Shown here: positions 1 to 39,700 of the stretch, piece by piece | Numbering within the stretch: the stretch's first letter is position 1 | How the letters are laid out: each line of letters opens with the position of its first letter | Source: Acridotheres tristis | Taxonomy: Eukaryota > Chordata > Aves > Passeriformes > Sturnidae | Reading direction: 5' to 3' | Assembly (NCBI GenBank): GCA_037013685.1 | Contig: CM072889.1 | Coordinates: 12,409,976-12,473,975 of the forward strand | DNA length: 64,000 nucleotides | Program-made: the position numbers and the translations under genes | The notes under the pieces: generated by a model | The model's input: only the letters and a program-made list of their open reading frames with translations | Databases searched by the model: none | What the model was told of the DNA's origin: nothing

Positions 1-26348
<26,348 letters not shown>

Positions 26349-26799
26349 GGCGACATGATCCGCGCCGAGCCGATCCGAGCCGAGCCTCAGGCTCCCTTCG
26401 CGCTCCCTCGCTGCCGCCGGGCGGGCGCGGCCGGGCCGGGGCGGGGCGGGCGGAGCCGCGGGGCTGGGCCGGGCCGGTCCCTGCTCGCCCCGCCCCGCCC
26501 GGCCCCGCTTTGTCCCCGCCGCAGGTGCCCCGGGCCCGCCCCGGCACACGGACAGCCCCGGTACCGCGGTACTGCCGGGGATGATCGCAGCAGCGGCTTG
26601 GGCACAAGGGCACGGCGTGCCGGGGCTCAGCCGAAGGCTCCGTCTGAACGGGCTGGATGTAATGACGATGGATGTTTAGAACAACAGAGACTCGGTGCCG
26701 AACGGGGCACGGCTCCACTTGGGCTGGTGATCTCCCGGCTCTGCCACGTGCTCCTGCGAGGGTCAGCTGGATCCAGGACAAGACCTTTCTGCTGAGCAT

Positions 26800-27360
26800 C
26801 GCTGTGCTGGTTGGGGTTATGTTAAATTTCCTTTTCTCCACGGTAGCGGGCTGTGTTTTGGATTTGTGCTGGGAACTGTGTTGGTAATTAGGGATGTTTT
26901 CCTTAACGCTGAGCAGCGTTGACACAGAGTCAAATCAAGAGCTTTTCTGCTCCTTACCCCACCCAGAAATTGCTGGGGGTGCAACAAGGCTTTGGGAGGG
27001 GACACAGCCACGATAACTCATCCCAACTGATCCAAAGGACATCCCACACCCTGTGGCATCAGCTGGCTGGTATAAAGCTGGGTCAGAAGAAAGGAGTGGG
27101 GACATTCAGAGTGTCTTCCTAAGTCACCATTACTCGAGGGGGAGCTCTGCTGTCCTGGGGATGGTTGAACACCTGTCTGCCCTGGGAAGTTGTGAGTGAA
27201 TTCCTTGTTTTGCTTTGCCTGTGTGAGTGACTTTTGCTTTACTTATTAAACTGTATTTAGTTTCCTCACCTAAACCCTTCTGATTCTCCCTCCACACCCC
27301 ACTGAGGGGAAGGGCTGGATTAGCTGTGTGCAACTAAGCTACGAGCTGGGATTAAATGAG
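26800..27360 (+). mobile_element. Solo LTR of an avian endogenous retrovirus
   Basis: The sequence follows an LTR I recall from passerine genomes: GGGTTATGTTAAATTTCC near the start, then GCTGTGTTTTGGATTTGTGC, a TATAAA at 27071-27076, CATTCAGAGTGTCTTCC, the ATTAAA poly(A) signal at 27245-27250, and an end resembling AGCTGGGATTAAA. It is diverged, and no gag, pol or env sequence adjoins it. Ends are approximate because I could not define a target-site duplication. It reads away from DOCK11, directly upstream of the DOCK11 CpG island. Confidence 0.75.
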
Positions 27361-30300
27361 AAAATATCCAACCTATAGAGTTTGCTATAGGAAAGTGCTT
27401 CGATTACAGAGGCCATGATCACATTTGCTTGCCCAGCTGCAAAAACAATAAATAAGGATATGAAAAGAAGGCTCCTCAGGACTCAATTCCTACTCCTTAT
27501 TACTTTGTCATTGTGCACTTCTTTGAAGGATGGTGATTTTGAAATTACAATAGCAAGCCTTTGTTTTGTCCATTAAAACCTTTTAATTATTTTTTTTAGT
27601 TATTTTGTGTGTTGTGTCTTCACAGCAAGATATTGAATTGAATTGAGTTTCCATAGTCATAGGAATTTACACACATTGTTCCATTTGACTGATTAAGTAC
27701 TATCTACAAGGATCTCACTGGAATTATAGGCATGCCTTAAGTCACACAACATATAGAGAAATAGTTTTGATTATGAGAGCCAATCTGTAGGGGGGTAATG
27801 AATACAGCCATTATGATCCAAACCATTCAAAATATTATTTGTGACTCCTAAAGCATGCAAGCCAGTTATTGTTCTGCTTTCTAGCAGTTGACTGAAGGGG
27901 CAGCAGTCACCATTTCACATGAAATTTTGCTCCAGTCTTTTACATCAGAAACAAATCTGTTTTATATCAAAATAAATGAGATTTTATTGTTAATTATCAA
28001 ATATCTATTAGATGTGGGATAGAAAAGGAAGAAGTTGACGAGTTAAAGAATTTGCATTTTCAGAAACATGAAGCTTTTCCACACTCAAGTTAAATGAAAA
28101 GCACTGTGATGCACAATTCCAGTAGCAGCACAGTGAGGTTCCCCTCCTTATCTCCACACCCATGAATGCTCTTGCAGAGATTTTATCAACCACTTCAAAT
28201 CCCCACAGCAGAGCCTCCAGTGACTCCCCTGCAACTGGCAAATAAAATTATTAGGTCTCCTTCACCTGGCCACAAAAGGACAGGTAACACAACGATGCTT
28301 GTCACAGAGTGAGGGTAGCCCTGTTCATCCTGGCTGCTGGGGAGAGCCCCTGGCCCTGTGGCTCCTCAGAGGGCGTTGGGCATTGCAGGAGAGCCCACAC
28401 CAGTGACTGAGTCAACATCTTCGGCAGAGCCATTTCTGCCTTCCATTTGCTACATGAGGAACAACTCTGAGAACCAGAGTGTTTGTCTGGGAGGAGAGTG
28501 CTGTGATGGTCATTTGACAAGAAATAAAACCCTCCCTAAAGCACACACTCCATTTCTTATCCAGACTGAAGCAAAAGGTTCCTACTAAGATTTTGAGCCT
28601 GATACGGCGCCAGCATCCAAAGAGCTCCCATCAGCATCCCACTGACCTGAGCCAGGGAAGACCAGTGAACAGTGAGGCTGTTTTTAGAAGCAAAGCATGA
28701 AAAGGAAATTAGAAGCAAAGGCAAGGACACATCACATGAAAGCAATAGAAAAGCAGAAAGCTGTGGCTCCCTCTTGGGCAGACTAAACAGCAGAGTAAGA
28801 GTCTCAAGCACAAGAAGTGTTAAGGCAAGACAACAGCAGCCACAGCACTGCTGTTACAGACAAAGCAAAACCTGCAAGGACTGTAGTTTTCATCTCCTTT
28901 TTCACAGGGAAAAAAGGCCAGCAATGGTTTGTCAGCATAAGAAATGCATCATTCTGGAAGTGCTGAGGAATTGCACTGCCTCAGATAACAGATTGAATTG
29001 GAGAAAGTTTGGTTATAGGGAACTCACAGATTCAAATGTGCTAACATTTTCACCTCTTTGTCTTTTTGTTGAGACCACAGCCTTGAAGTCTCTAATGTCA
29101 TTTTGATCCCACAGCTGCCTGACTGATCAGAGGGTGAGCAGCAGCAGCAGATTGCAGTTCCCAGTGAGGATACATGCTGGAAGGTGCAGCCAACCTGGGC
29201 AAAACAGCTCTCCTGCCACACCTCCTCCCCAGCTCTGCTGGACAGCACAGACTACAGGAAGAAAAAATTTGCAGAGGATATCATATTGACTGATAGTGGT
29301 ATCCATCCTTCCCACCGATAGTAGCACTATAGCACAGAAGATGCGCTGAGGAAGAATCTCTTTTTTTTAACAAATATCTGTCTGTGCAGCTGACTTTGAC
29401 ATAAGGTCTGGAACCATATATAGGGGACCCCTGCTGGCTCCACAAGCCTCTCAAAGGCTGAAGGGTTAATGGCAAGCTTAGGATTTAATTTCTCAGGCCA
29501 TCCAAGATAAAAGGCACTTAATATTATCAGCCAATAATCTCATTTTTCACTGCTTTCACTGGTTATCTGCAGGCCTATCACCTGCATATGAGCCTGTCGC
29601 AGAAAAACACTTACTTCTGTGATTGATTTAAGCCGTTGATTAACCTCTGTTATCAGGTGTTTCACTGCACTGGGGAGGGTCCTGCATTCCTGCAGGGAAT
29701 CTGCCAGACTCAGCTATCCAGGTCCAGATGTGCTTTTTTGCCAGGCAAGAGGAGGATTATGAATGCCATTACATCTTCCATTTCCCAGCTTCAAAATTCC
29801 TGTGAGATACAGCTGTGATGTTTGAATGTATTTCTAGTACTCAAAATTTTTTTTAAAAAAACCAAACAAACCAGAAAGTGGCCTTAGAATGATATCTGCA
29901 CACTGATCCCTCTTGATAGCAAGGCCAAGGCACAAACTGTCCACAAGTGAACAACTCCTTAAGCAACAATTTTTTGTGCAGCTTGTGCCTTCTGCCAAAG
30001 CAAGGGACAACTGAATTGCTTAGGTATCCTGATCAGACATCACTCCTCAGCTGCACATGCAGCCAGCCAGCCCTGCTGGTGTGCTCAGGGGACATCTGGG
30101 AAGTCTCAGGAGATATAAACACTGTGCAAGGCTTGGTACACCACAGCTACGGCTGTTCCTCCCTGTCACCCATCGCTAGAGGTGTCAATGGCACTGTCAT
30201 TGTTGGCTTCTCCAGCAGTGCAGCAACAAACTGGTCCTCAGCTGCACAGTCCCGGCGTTAAAGGGCTGCCCTCTGCTGACTTATCCCGAATGGCACGGGC

Positions 30301-33300
30301 ACAGCTCCTGGGGATGGGAGGAGTGCCAAATCCCAGCACTGCCTTTCCCAGCAGGGCTCCCTCCAGGTGAGCATTCAGCTCTGCAGGAGCACACACTGCT
30401 GCCCTTCGTGCCGGGGCTGCTGTAGTCCTTGCTCACCTCCTCCAGCTCCTGGGGATGGAAGTCACGGCAGCTGCAGCTGCATCCTGGCAGTTCCCAGCAG
30501 CATCCACCTTCATGGAAGAGCATACAAGGGTTTGCAGGGACCTTGGGCCCTTGCACAAAGGGTCAGTGAAGTAGCACTAAGAGGCACCACCAGTAATGAT
30601 GAATCCATGTGATGTCTCAGGCTGTCCTTAGCACAGCCTTAAAGAGACAATATTGACCCAGCAGTCACCAGATTTTTGTATTTTGTATTTAAAAGTTCTC
30701 CCAAAGTTTACCTCCTGAAAAAGAAGGTAACTTGATCATATCTGATTTAAGAAAATTCAACCAAGATGCTGCTTCTGAAACATCCAGCATTAACTATTTT
30801 CAGATACAGAACTACAAATAAGATTAACTGCAATTCCAACTGTCTCTAAATCCCCTCTTCTTCATTTTTCATATGCGGCTTTTTTTCTTCTGCCACAGAG
30901 AACTGAGCAGAGATAAAACCTCCTCACTCCATGTATTCTGCACACCCAGACACTGGAAGGGAGAGAAGTCAAGACGTGGTTGGTGGAGAGCCCTGACAGC
31001 TGCAGAGCTGCTGCCTGCACCAGCACATCACGAACGTGGTCACACACAACAGTGACAGCCCTGCCTTGGCTGCCTCACTGCCCCTGCAGGCTCCACCCAT
31101 AACCCCAGGGAGAAAGGGCAAGAACAGTTTCTGACAAATTGGGAACACCTCAAGCAGCAGATGTTTGAATCTGTTCTAGTGTTTTACTACTCTGACAGGA
31201 AACATAACGAACAACAACCAACCCAACACTTCTGAAATGTTTATTTAAAAATTGGAATTTATCTCATTTGTGCCCATGGCCACTTGTCCTTCCACTGGAT
31301 AGCACCAAGTCTCCAACATTTACCCAGTCAGGAATTTTTACACATGGCCAAGATCCCCCTGAGATGGCTTTTCTCCAGGATGAACAGACTCAGCTCTCAC
31401 AAGCTCTCCATAAGCTCACTAGCCCTTTGCTGGACTCTCTCCATCACATTCTTGTTTCTCTGTGTATTGGGGAGCCCAGCACTGCAGTGACGATGCCCCT
31501 GAGCTGCTGCCCCTCTCTTCTGCATCCTGGAGTACAACTGATCAGACAGGAGTGATGGAAGGAAAGCACAGGGCTTGGTTTAAACTGTAGAGCTCTACTG
31601 TAACACAGCAACATCCAGCCTATGAGCACTCCCCTATTTATCTTCCTCTGCTTGAAGGCTTTAAAGATCATTTACAGTAACTGCCACACACAGGAGGATT
31701 ATTAACATCTCACACAACTCCCATGAGCAGCTCTCTAGCTTGGACAAAGAACAGAGCAATTAAGAGGTGGATACACACAGCTGCTGGACATCCCCTCCTT
31801 AGGTCAAAATGCCATTGCTGCCTGCTCTCAGCCCAGTATTTTTCACGGCAATTCTGTGAAAAGGCTGAAGAAAAAACTCCCTGATGTTTGTTTCCTTGTA
31901 TAGATATGTGAGGCCAACTAGAAAACATTATAAGGGGGGTAGGGGGGGTCACCATTGCTCAAATAAATCTATTTCACAATATGCTCTGCAGAGTCAAGCA
32001 CTGCACAGGCCAATTAACTAATCTCACCCTTTCAAATTTTCTTACTTCTTTACTGCTCTTATTTATTTGTTTTCAGACAGCAAAAGGAAGGAGCAACTGC
32101 TTCCACAAAAATAGAGTCTGCTGAAAACCTTAGGCACAAATTGAACTAAGCAAAGTCCAGCAGGTCTAAAAAGACAAAAATGGCATTGGGACATTTAGAT
32201 ATGCAAACAGAGGAAGTAAGTGGAAACAGAATGGAAGATAACAAGGAAACATTTTCTGTGAGTCTGGTCATATACTGGTGCAGGTTATCTAGGAAAAATG
32301 TAGTGTCTATCCCTGGAGATAATAAAAGGCCTGTGCTACTTGCTCTGACCTGGGTGAGCAGAGGGGACTGAACTGGAGCTCCAGAGAACTCCCTGGACCC
32401 TGAGTAACATGTGATTCTGTAACAAGCTGTTCTGTCAATCACCATAATATAATACCAGCCTTTATTCAGGAGGGTACTAAAGGATAGGTTTAAATTTATG
32501 CATGAACCCTACAAAAATCAAAGGACTTCCGCTTAGTGGAAGAACAAACTTTCTGGCACAGCTCTAAACATGTGCTCATCACTTACTGCAGTAAAGACAA
32601 ATTTACCCACAGGCTAAAACAAGTAGTCGTGTTCCTTTCTGAATGGCCTTTTGTGTGTTGCTCTGTACATAGCACTTGGCTTCACTCATTTTTTGTGCTC
32701 CATTTACTGAGCATTATAGTCTGAGCAGAATTCCACACCAAAGCCTGCAGCACCATCACTAAAGCAAGTATCAGGGTCTAGCCATGTGAATTGAAAAGCC
32801 TCCATTGCACCTCTAGCAGGAGACCAATACTATTAGCAAAATACTAGGAAAGCAGAAGTAGCAGCTATAGACATCAACATAAAGAACATGGATTCATGAC
32901 TTCAGCAGCACCAGAACCAGCCAACAGTTCCCTACAGCCTTCCAGTTTGTTCCCACTTTCACAAAATGAAGCAATGTGCTTATAAGCAGTTTCAAACAAA
33001 TAAGGTATCATATTTGGAACTAGAGAAAACAGATACTGATAGAACACAAAAACCCGTGCATTGCTGATATTCCAGCCAGAAGCAGCAGGTAAGTTTGCCT
33101 CAAAAAGTGACAGCTTAGCATTCCTTACACTCACAGGTTCATTTTAGCTCATTTGAAGAGTGGCCATTTTCCAACACGTGTTCAGCAAATTGCTAACGAC
33201 AGGCAAAAAAATAGCATAGCGGCCTTCAGTGATTGATGAATCGATTCTGCCATGCCTATGGCTAATGCTCTTATATTTAACAGTGTTGGCACCATGCCAG

Positions 33301-35869
33301 TCACAGAGTTCAGCATTGCTTTCCCTTAAAAAACAAAACCCAAAAGAATCTCACCAACCAAAAGAAACAAATAAATCCCTCCCCTTTTTAACTTCAGAAA
33401 ACATGACTTGTGCAGCATCTAGAAATCAAATTTTAGTATGATTCAGCTACTCGAGCTGTTGTTTTTGTCCCTCTCTATGTGCACTTGGCTTGGTGCCCAG
33501 CTCTGAAAGAGACAAAGGTAGCAGAGACCCAGCTTTGTTTCCAGCCACAGCCACTCACTGCCAGAACCAGCTGCCAGGAGCCAGCTACAGCAGAAATGAG
33601 GTGCTGAAGATCTGTGACACTCCAATCAGCTCTTTTTATTGATTCTTGGGAAGTGACTGGGTTAATTCACATTTCCTGCACCAAGGTTCCTCTGCAATGG
33701 CAATTCCTCACTTTGCCTCCTGGGAATTCTCAATCACTTTCTGTAAGCAGAATTTTGATTACATGAATGTCAACCTTTTGTTCTTTAATAGAAGTTGTTA
33801 AGTAGCCCCCGGAAAAAACACTACAGAGAGAGAAACCCTCCTACACAAAGGGAAGTGCTCTATTTCAATAGATCTCCATCCATGCTGTGATAGTGCTCCA
33901 GCCAGGAATGTCACTGCAGTGCAGGGGCACTCCCTGATGTACAGACAGTGAAGGCACTTGACTGAACCCACCAGACTCAGCAGAGAAACTGGCATTTACC
34001 TGCAACTTAACATTTACCTGTAAGGAGAACTTGGAGGCTGTGGACAAAAGCAGAATGTAGCACGTAAGGTACCAGAGAAGCCCCCAGACCCAGCAGTGGC
34101 CGAGATCAGACAGGACACAGCACCACTCAGACTGGAACAGCACTTAACCCACACAGCTTTTGGAAAGAGAGGGAAAGAGGCACTGATTTCTGAACCATCA
34201 AAAATGAGCAGAATAGTTCAACTCGGGAAAAAGCACTGAGAATACAAGATCAATGCAGGGGAACACCAGAACGCGAGTGCTGAAAAGCTAAATATCAAGA
34301 TAAATGGAAGTAAATCTTCCTCAAGATCAGCTTTGTTTACTGCCTGGATAATGAAAACAACCACCCTTTTTTAATGACCACTTGAGTAGTTAACAGGTCG
34401 AAACACAACACCTTAATAGAGTTTCTGGCAGCTAATATGCAAAACTAACAGTTCAACTTTTATCTCCAAAGTAGTCACATTGGAAAAAAAACCCAAAACC
34501 ATTCAGATCATTAAGATGTTACAGAGAAGAATTTGCATAGAACATGTAAAATAACTGCCAAAATGCAGGCCATTCATGCTACAGGAACCCCTCCCAAAGT
34601 CCACTCAGTCCCACATGTACCTCCAACACTGCATGTTGACAGCAGTCAGCTCTTCAGTCACTCAGAGCTGGGTTTGACTCATTCTCTTCTGTGTATTTCT
34701 TAGCAGCTAGTAAGACCTCCCTTCTCTATTACTCATCCCTAATTTTCGCATTTACTACTTTAACTATAATATGGGAAAAGCAGTAGTAGAAGAGCAGCAC
34801 ACACAAAAAAAAGCAAACCAAACCCCTCAACTAGGCCCATGTGCCTCTTCCTCCAGTCTGGACTTTTAGTTCCAGAGAGAGGAAGGCCACAATGTGCCAA
34901 AACTCTGGAATTAAGATACCTGTAAGCAAAGTGATGGCATTTGTACTGCACAAAGCAGCTTCTTAACTTGTATGAGTCAATAAATACATAGAACATCTAT
35001 AACAAACCCTAGAAGTGTCTGGGAACAGCTCACAGAAATCTCAGTCAGTCTTCTACACAGATATTGCATATATTATAGAAACTGATTTTTGGAGTCACAA
35101 ACCAAATGTCTTCTTGTGCCATCTCCTCATTTCTGTCAGTTCAGTGGAGCTCAAAGTAACAAAAGATCCTTGAGAGGGTTTAGCTTGTTTCATCCATGCA
35201 AGTATTTTCAATTCTGAGCCAAACTTACCCAACTGTGTTAACTGAGGATAATCTTATAAAATGTGTGTACCATTCTTGTATCTATTTTGACTGATAATAA
35301 ACCCCTTGCAACTGCCTTTCTTGTCCAAGACAATTCTATATAAAGTCATAGTCAAATTCACCTGAGTAAAAAAGAATTAAAAGGGGAGTGATACTCACTT
35401 CCTGCTTTCCACCTCTTCATTCTTCCACTAATGGGAAGGAGAAGATTTTGTGCACACTTTTGAAGCGTCCTCCTCATGCTAAACTATCACATAATTACTC
35501 TTAATTCTGCTTAATATCCAGTTGCAGTACTCCATTCCCCATTCTTTCAGAAATAAAGGTGTGACAAGATCAGAAAAGTAGAACTCAGAAGGTAATAAAT
35601 GCTTGCACGACCAATGACGGCAGAAACAGGTCAAAACTACTTTAGACAAGAGGTAAATGAACAAATCAAAATGGAAAAGAAGCAACAATTTCCAAGTGTG
35701 TGACCAAGTTTAATGACACATTTGTTCTCTGAAACATTTGACCATCAATAACATTTCATGGGTTGTGATGCCCAGAATGTTACTTCATAGGTGTTTTATA
35801 TGAATATTTACAAAGACTTTCAAAATTCAGTGGCACTAAACAAACAAGAAGAACTTAAAACTTTAAGCT
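27361..35869. other. Intergenic region between DOCK11 and WDR44
   Basis: About 8.5 kb separates the LTR from the WDR44 3' end. Apart from an old CR1 fragment near 31.3 kb and short low-complexity runs, I see no gene, RNA or conserved coding block. ORFs here are short and lack splice context. Confidence 0.6.
31262..31520 (-). mobile_element. CR1 LINE fragment, degraded
   Basis: The plus strand shows diverged versions of familiar CR1 reverse-complement blocks: GCCCATGGCCACTTGTCCTT, CCTTTGCTGGACTCTCTCC and GGGGAGCCCAGCACTGCAGT. It is 5'- and 3'-truncated and old. Confidence 0.7.
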
Positions 35870-36665
35870 ACAATGCTTAAAAAATGTAAACAGTTTATTT
35901 TACATAGTTGTAAAATATAAGAACTTTTTAATGCAGCTTAATTTTATCTGGAAGGTGAATACATCCTGGTGCCCGTGAACACGGAATGAGAGAATTCTTT
36001 ACACAAGTATTGTGCTCCAGTGTGCAAAAAATTATATATAAGAAAGGAATCTAAAGTCCACAACAATTAAAAGACAACAAAAGAATTTTCACGTCCTGAA
36101 GTTGAGAAATTTATAAAAACATTTACACATGGTTGCTGACCCATCAAAAACTTGCATAACATAAAACTCTGAATATTAGCTACTACAAATTCAAGATCTT
36201 TCTCAAATGGAATTTTGTGCAAAGATCAGACTACATTATTCAGCATTTTTCCAGTCTTCCTCCCACCCCAGCTCCTGACATCTAGTGGCCACAAGCACCA
36301 CTAAAATGCTTTTGATACAGGTTCCAATTCGTGCATATATCCAAAAGGCACACACATGTGCAAACACGGTTTTGTGCAGAAACCTGTGCAAGTTGACAAT
36401 GACATTGCAAAACAACTGCTTGGAGAAAGTTTAGAGTCTAATGTTTGGCAGGATTATTCTTACACATTCCTTTCTATCCTACAAGCCCAGGTGTTAATAG
36501 GCACACTGCTTTCCAATGATCCAATATTTGAGTAGCCTTAAAATAAAGATTTAAAAATAAATCAGCCTGTAACATTATTATATAAGATACTTTGCTTCTG
36601 CCTGCATTATTTATGGAATTTTAATCCCACAGTACCATAGCTTTATGCTGTCAGTTACAAACCAA
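35870..36665 (-). other. WDR44: WDR44 3' untranslated region (predicted)
   Basis: AT-rich sequence between the stop codon and the first canonical poly(A) signal. The end is inferred from the signal position, and a weaker ATTAAA lies earlier at 36620-36625. No open frame of note is present. Confidence 0.6.
35894..35899 (-). terminator. WDR44: WDR44 polyadenylation signal
   Basis: AATAAA on the minus strand lies about 770 nt after the stop. A T/G-rich stretch (TTGTTTGTTTAGTG) follows about 50 nt downstream, as expected for a cleavage element. Confidence 0.65.
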
Positions 36666-36760
36666 CTAAGATACATATTTCTTTTTGTTAATGAAGACTT
36701 TAATTGCTCCAGTAAAGTCAGCTGATAAAAGCACTTCTGTGTGATCTGTCTTCAGAGCTC
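36666..36760 (-). CDS. WDR44: WDR44 coding exon 20, stop codon (residues 877-907)
   Basis: The exon encodes ALKTDHTEVLLSADFTGAIK then VFINKKKYVS and TAG. The last strand closes the propeller. It fits the human C-terminus (SADFTGAIKVF). Confidence 0.94.
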
Positions 36761-39700
36761 CTTAACAGGAAAGAGAATAAATGGTTAGTTCATTTAAAAA
36801 AAAAAAAAAAAAAAAAATCACACTCTCATTAAAATAGATGACATCACTGTGATACTCTCCTTCCTTTATCATATTCCTGATTTCTAGCCAACACTTCAAG
36901 AAAATCTGCATTTCTAGGAAAGAAACCTTTTCATTAATGGTTGGTGCACCTCTATCTCCTAACAGCTCCAACGTAAAAGGAATAATCCTTAAGTACCTAG
37001 GATGGCAACTGTACCCCTCATCTCACATCCTCAGCTTTTAAGAATGCAACAGCTGCTAAAATGTTCAAGGTGGAATGCTAAATTGAAGTACATACCCATG
37101 CCACTGCAAGGACTTTTCTTCTCAAGAAACTCCCACCCAGATCCAAAGTATTCATAATATTTTCCTGCTCAGACCATCCTACCAAGCAGAGTTCATCCTA
37201 AAACACCTACCAGAGGGTATGGTGTCTGATATCTCACAATCTTCTCCCTTACTTTCAGCTTCTTGCTTTTCAGAAGTTTCCAGTGACACCATCAACCCAG
37301 GATTTGGAGCAAAGATTGCAGAGGTGACGACTGCATTGTGTGCTTCAGAAAGACAATCCAATTTTGAGTATCTTGTTTCAATAATTTGTTAATTTTACAA
37401 GAATAGCAGGCATAAATTCTAGTAAATATACAAGAATCGCAGTGCTAGTGCCATCAGGTAAACTCAGAATTCAAGGAACAACTGTCATTGTTCTATATTC
37501 TTAAGGATTTCAGAAGATGCTTTAAGTGCCCAAAATTAACTGGCAAGAGGTCCAAAAAACATTTGATATAAACATGGTCCACATTTCCCAAAAACTGTGT
37601 ATATGGAGCAGATAAAAGAGCTGCTTTTTCCCTACCCGTTTTTGCTTTTAGCTTACTATGAAAGAAAAAGCTTGCATTTGTTTTCAAAGTCACTTTTCCA
37701 TAAAGGATTATGGGTTGATAATTATTTTGATTTCTACAATCAGTAAAGAAAACATCACATTAATTCCAAATCTCTTACTGAAGCTGGACAAACTCTAAGC
37801 TACTCTGTCTCTTGCCCTCCCAAAGAGTCTCCTGTGAACAAGGATTCATGATAGGCCACCAATTACCATGCATCCTGCTAAGAATTTGTTCAAACAGATA
37901 GCATAGCAAATAAAATATTTCAATTTTCAAATCATATGAGCTTTGATAAAACAAAGATCAAAAGCTGGTTTTTACCTTTAATGCCTTCCCAGAAGTCATT
38001 TCGGTCTCTTCTTACAGATGTAAACTTGCTCAGGTCATGGTATGTACTCCAAATGTAGACATATTTGTCTTCTGAACCACTTACAATGTAGGTAAAGTCA
38101 TGGCTAAAGATTCAAAGAAGGAAAAACATTACTTTTCTTAGCTGTTCAAGCATGCATTACAGTAACTCTGCATCTCTAAACTCTGACACTAACTGGGCTA
38201 CAGCCCAGTAAGTACAAATTATTTAATTCGGGAAATTTATCTGGAGTAGGGGGACTGAGCAAGATCATCTCCCAAAGTCATTTCCAAACTCAGTTCTAGC
38301 ACATTTCCTGCACTCACAGCAACAGTAATGGACACACATCAAACTGTCCACAGGATGCAACTGCATTCATTAATCTACAGAAGCTCCCACCTCTTCACTC
38401 TTGAGCAGAGCTTTTTTTACCTTTGCATTCTGAGCCAAATGACATTTCAGAGGCTCAGTTTCATGAAAATGTAGAAGATTTAAACAAGAGCCTCTGTACT
38501 TCAGCCACAGCATTTCCCAAATCCAGCAACTCCACTGTTACAATACTGTCTTACCTAAAGCTGGCTTTGATTTGGCTGCTGCTGTTGACATAACCTTTGT
38601 ACTTCATAGATAGAGACAGATCTCTTAGATCATACAACCTGATTCTGGAATCATTTGATGTCACTAGTATCTAGAAAAGAAATAAATAAATTTAGGAGTT
38701 GAAACAATTAGCCATCTGTAACGATTTTTTTCATCTGCACGTTAATCAGAGCATAATGTCATTAAAAGAATATATACTCTATTTTACCACTACTTAGTGT
38801 TGTATTAGCCTCTATTAGCAAGAGTAAGGTTCATTTTAGTAATGTTAAAAGATTTGGTACAAACTTACTAAGCATTAGATATAAATATCAGAATTCAGTA
38901 CTGGGCCAAAGCTGCACTGAAAGACAGTACCTTATTCTCTCCTGGCAAAGGTTCAATGCCAGTAATTTTTCTTCCAACTCTATTTCGACCTCTGGTAGAA
39001 CGCACATGTATCTGTGTGTGATACTTCAAGTGCTGAAAAGATAACAAAACGTGTCCCAGTTAGAAACAATTGTGTAAAAACTTTAGTTTGCTTCAAGCTC
39101 TAACAGGTTTTTCTTGGTATTTAAATAACCACGACTTCTAAATCTGTTTGTTACGTAACATAAAAAAAAATCCACAGTCTCAAAGTTTTTACCTCTGTGT
39201 CATAAAAGATGCATCTTCCATCGTAGGTGCCTATGACTGCATATTTGCCATTCTGACAGAAGTTGGCAGCTGTAATCAATTTTGTCTGCCCATCTACTTC
39301 ATTCCATAATGCCACTTTTTTGTCAGGAATGTTCCAGAGTCGGAGTTTTCCATCCAATGAACCACTTAAGAAGTACCTGTCATCCTGAGAACACACACAA
39401 GGTTTAATCTTCACTTGTGCTACGAGTATGTCTCTGCCTCCCTTAAAACCTTCCCATCCCATTTTCAAACAGCCCCTCTACACAATTTCCCAGATAAGAA
39501 CCCTCAGATGAGCTGATTATGATGTTTACAAGAAACTTGTGGCAACTGGAATTCAAATTCTTACAGGTTATCAACAAGATAACATACATGCAGTTAATTA
39601 TACCTCAGGTTAGAAAATTGCTCAGTGCTAGCAAAGTTCTACCCTCTCAACACTCACCCTGCCAGGAGCTGAAAGCTCCTTTCACAGTTTCCAATACATC

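Noticed and set aside
26800..27360. LTR considered as part of a complete provirus
   Set aside because: No gag, pol or env-like frames adjoin it and no second LTR is visible, so a solo LTR is the better reading.
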